Source of the DNA: Bacteroidales bacterium
Lineage (GTDB): Bacteria; Bacteroidota; Bacteroidia; Bacteroidales; UBA12077
DNA: 6,261 nucleotides
Direction of reading: 5' to 3'
Assembly: GCA_030635365.1 (NCBI GenBank)
Contig: DAOVYZ010000222.1
Location: 1-6,261 of the forward strand
The position numbers and the translations under genes are program-made. Each line of letters starts with the position of its first letter. Position 1 is the stretch's first letter. The notes beneath the pieces are model-generated. The model worked only from the letters and a program-made list of their open reading frames with translations. It ran no database searches and was not told the DNA's origin. This document shows positions 5,993-6,261 of the stretch, piece by piece.

Positions 5993-6036
5993 GCCACAGA
6001 TTTTAAAAAAAAATCTGAAATCTGTGAATCTGTGGC
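5993..6036. repeat. Compound palindrome with tandem TCTG(TG) units
   Basis: Outer arms GCCACAGATT (5993-6002) and AATCTGTGGC (6027-6036) are exact inverses. Inside, CAGATTTT (5997-6004) can instead pair with AAAATCTG (6010-6017), and the 3' half holds three successive AATCTG/AATCTGTG-type units. Two mutually exclusive hairpins are therefore possible. The arms resemble a GCCACAGATT...AATCTGTGGC repeat that I recall as widespread in Bacteroidetes intergenic DNA. Confidence 0.8.
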
Positions 6037-6106
6037 GAATTAATGTTTGTTAATTTATTCAGCATTAATTTTTAGTAATTGGAATTGTTATTTTTCTTTA
6101 ATTTTA

Positions 6107-6125
6107 ATACTGGCTTTGCCAGTAT
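6107..6125. repeat. Perfect 8-bp palindromic hairpin
   Basis: ATACTGGC (6107-6114) and GCCAGTAT (6118-6125) are exact inverses around a TTT loop. It stops 5 bp before the end of the second MITE-like element. The loop-proximal GGC-TTT-GCC gives a stable stem, but no T-run follows in either direction. Confidence 0.75.
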
Positions 6126-6130
6126 GATTC

Positions 6131-6220
6131 TTAACTAATTGGCATTGGCTTGCCTGCTGGTAAGAACACAAAATTTACACTAAAATCAACATTTATTTAT
6201 ATTATAGCCTAAATGTTTAA
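6131..6220 (-). repeat. MITE-like palindromic element, copy 2 (downstream of the M3 gene, inverted)
   Basis: This 90-bp relative of the 3668-3781 element lies in opposite orientation. Its core 6149-6209 equals the reverse complement of 3680-3740 except at three positions (6161, 6174 and 6203), all T here where the complement of copy 1 would be C. Its ends are TTAACTAAT (6131-6139), one A shorter than copy 1, and the reverse complement of TTAAAC (6215-6220). It is shorter because about 24 bp between the hairpin and the M3-proximal end differ or are missing. Its hairpin CTTGCC TGCT GGTAAG (6149-6164) contains one G-T wobble. Confidence 0.72.
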
Positions 6221-6261
6221 AGTAGTAAAGTAGAATTATATAAATATTGTCAAATAATAGA

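Larger units (their letters stand above)
5815..6261. other. Non-coding region packed with unrelated palindromes
   Basis: No convincing gene was found in these 447 bases; the longest ATG-started frames are about ten codons. The stretch contains, in order, a 16-bp perfect hairpin (5845-5878), a 10-bp hairpin (5936-5958), a compound TCTGTG repeat (5993-6036), an 8-bp hairpin (6107-6125) and the second copy of the MITE-like element (6131-6220). The last 41 bases show nothing. Confidence 0.8.

Noticed and set aside
3680..6209. Invertase-driven phase-variation switch
   Set aside because: There is no site-specific recombinase in the window, and the invertible segment would contain a whole housekeeping-type gene rather than a promoter; only passive recombination between the repeats is reasonable.

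Overview
The window is AT-rich, lacks Shine-Dalgarno-like leaders in front of most starts, and is littered with short palindromic intergenic repeats. Together with the protein families present (a GIY-YIG/palindrome pair, a KilA-N protein of a type I associate with Bacteroidetes, a thimet-like M3 peptidase), this suggests a chromosomal segment of a low-GC member of the Bacteroidetes, probably environmental. This assignment is inference; no rRNA or marker gene is present.

Layout. Positions 1-81 hold what may be the right-hand end of an insertion sequence cut by the window edge. Two plus-strand genes follow: a PaaI-like hotdog thioesterase (82-555) and a small GIY-YIG nuclease-domain protein (588-941). 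The nuclease gene is bracketed by two related, inverted REP-like palindromes (557-584 and 914-942); the second supplies its last codons and its stop. A minus-strand run of three closely spaced genes converges on it. Read 5' to 3' these are a SAM-methyltransferase-like protein of unknown substrate (3540-2746), a Cof-type HAD phosphatase (2731-1892) and a KilA-N domain protein (1869-991). After a divergent intergenic region (3541-3810) comes a full-length zinc M3 oligopeptidase (3811-5814). The rest (5815-6261) is non-coding and contains several unrelated palindromes.

The most interesting signal is non-coding. The M3 peptidase gene is flanked by two inverted copies of a short element. They share a 61-bp core that matches at 58 positions (3680-3740 and 6149-6209), and both are bounded by TTAA(A)C-type terminal inverted repeats. 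This looks like a MITE- or REP-like element of about 90-114 bp. A second signal is the GIY-YIG gene packed tightly between REP-like palindromes, a layout resembling the transposase/REP partnership known from RAYT systems but with a different nuclease fold.

The genes do not form one obvious pathway. The methyltransferase-like and HAD genes are probably co-transcribed, with KilA-N as a possible late addition. The thioesterase and the M3 peptidase look like ordinary housekeeping or salvage enzymes. No CRISPR array, tRNA, rRNA or complete transposase was found.
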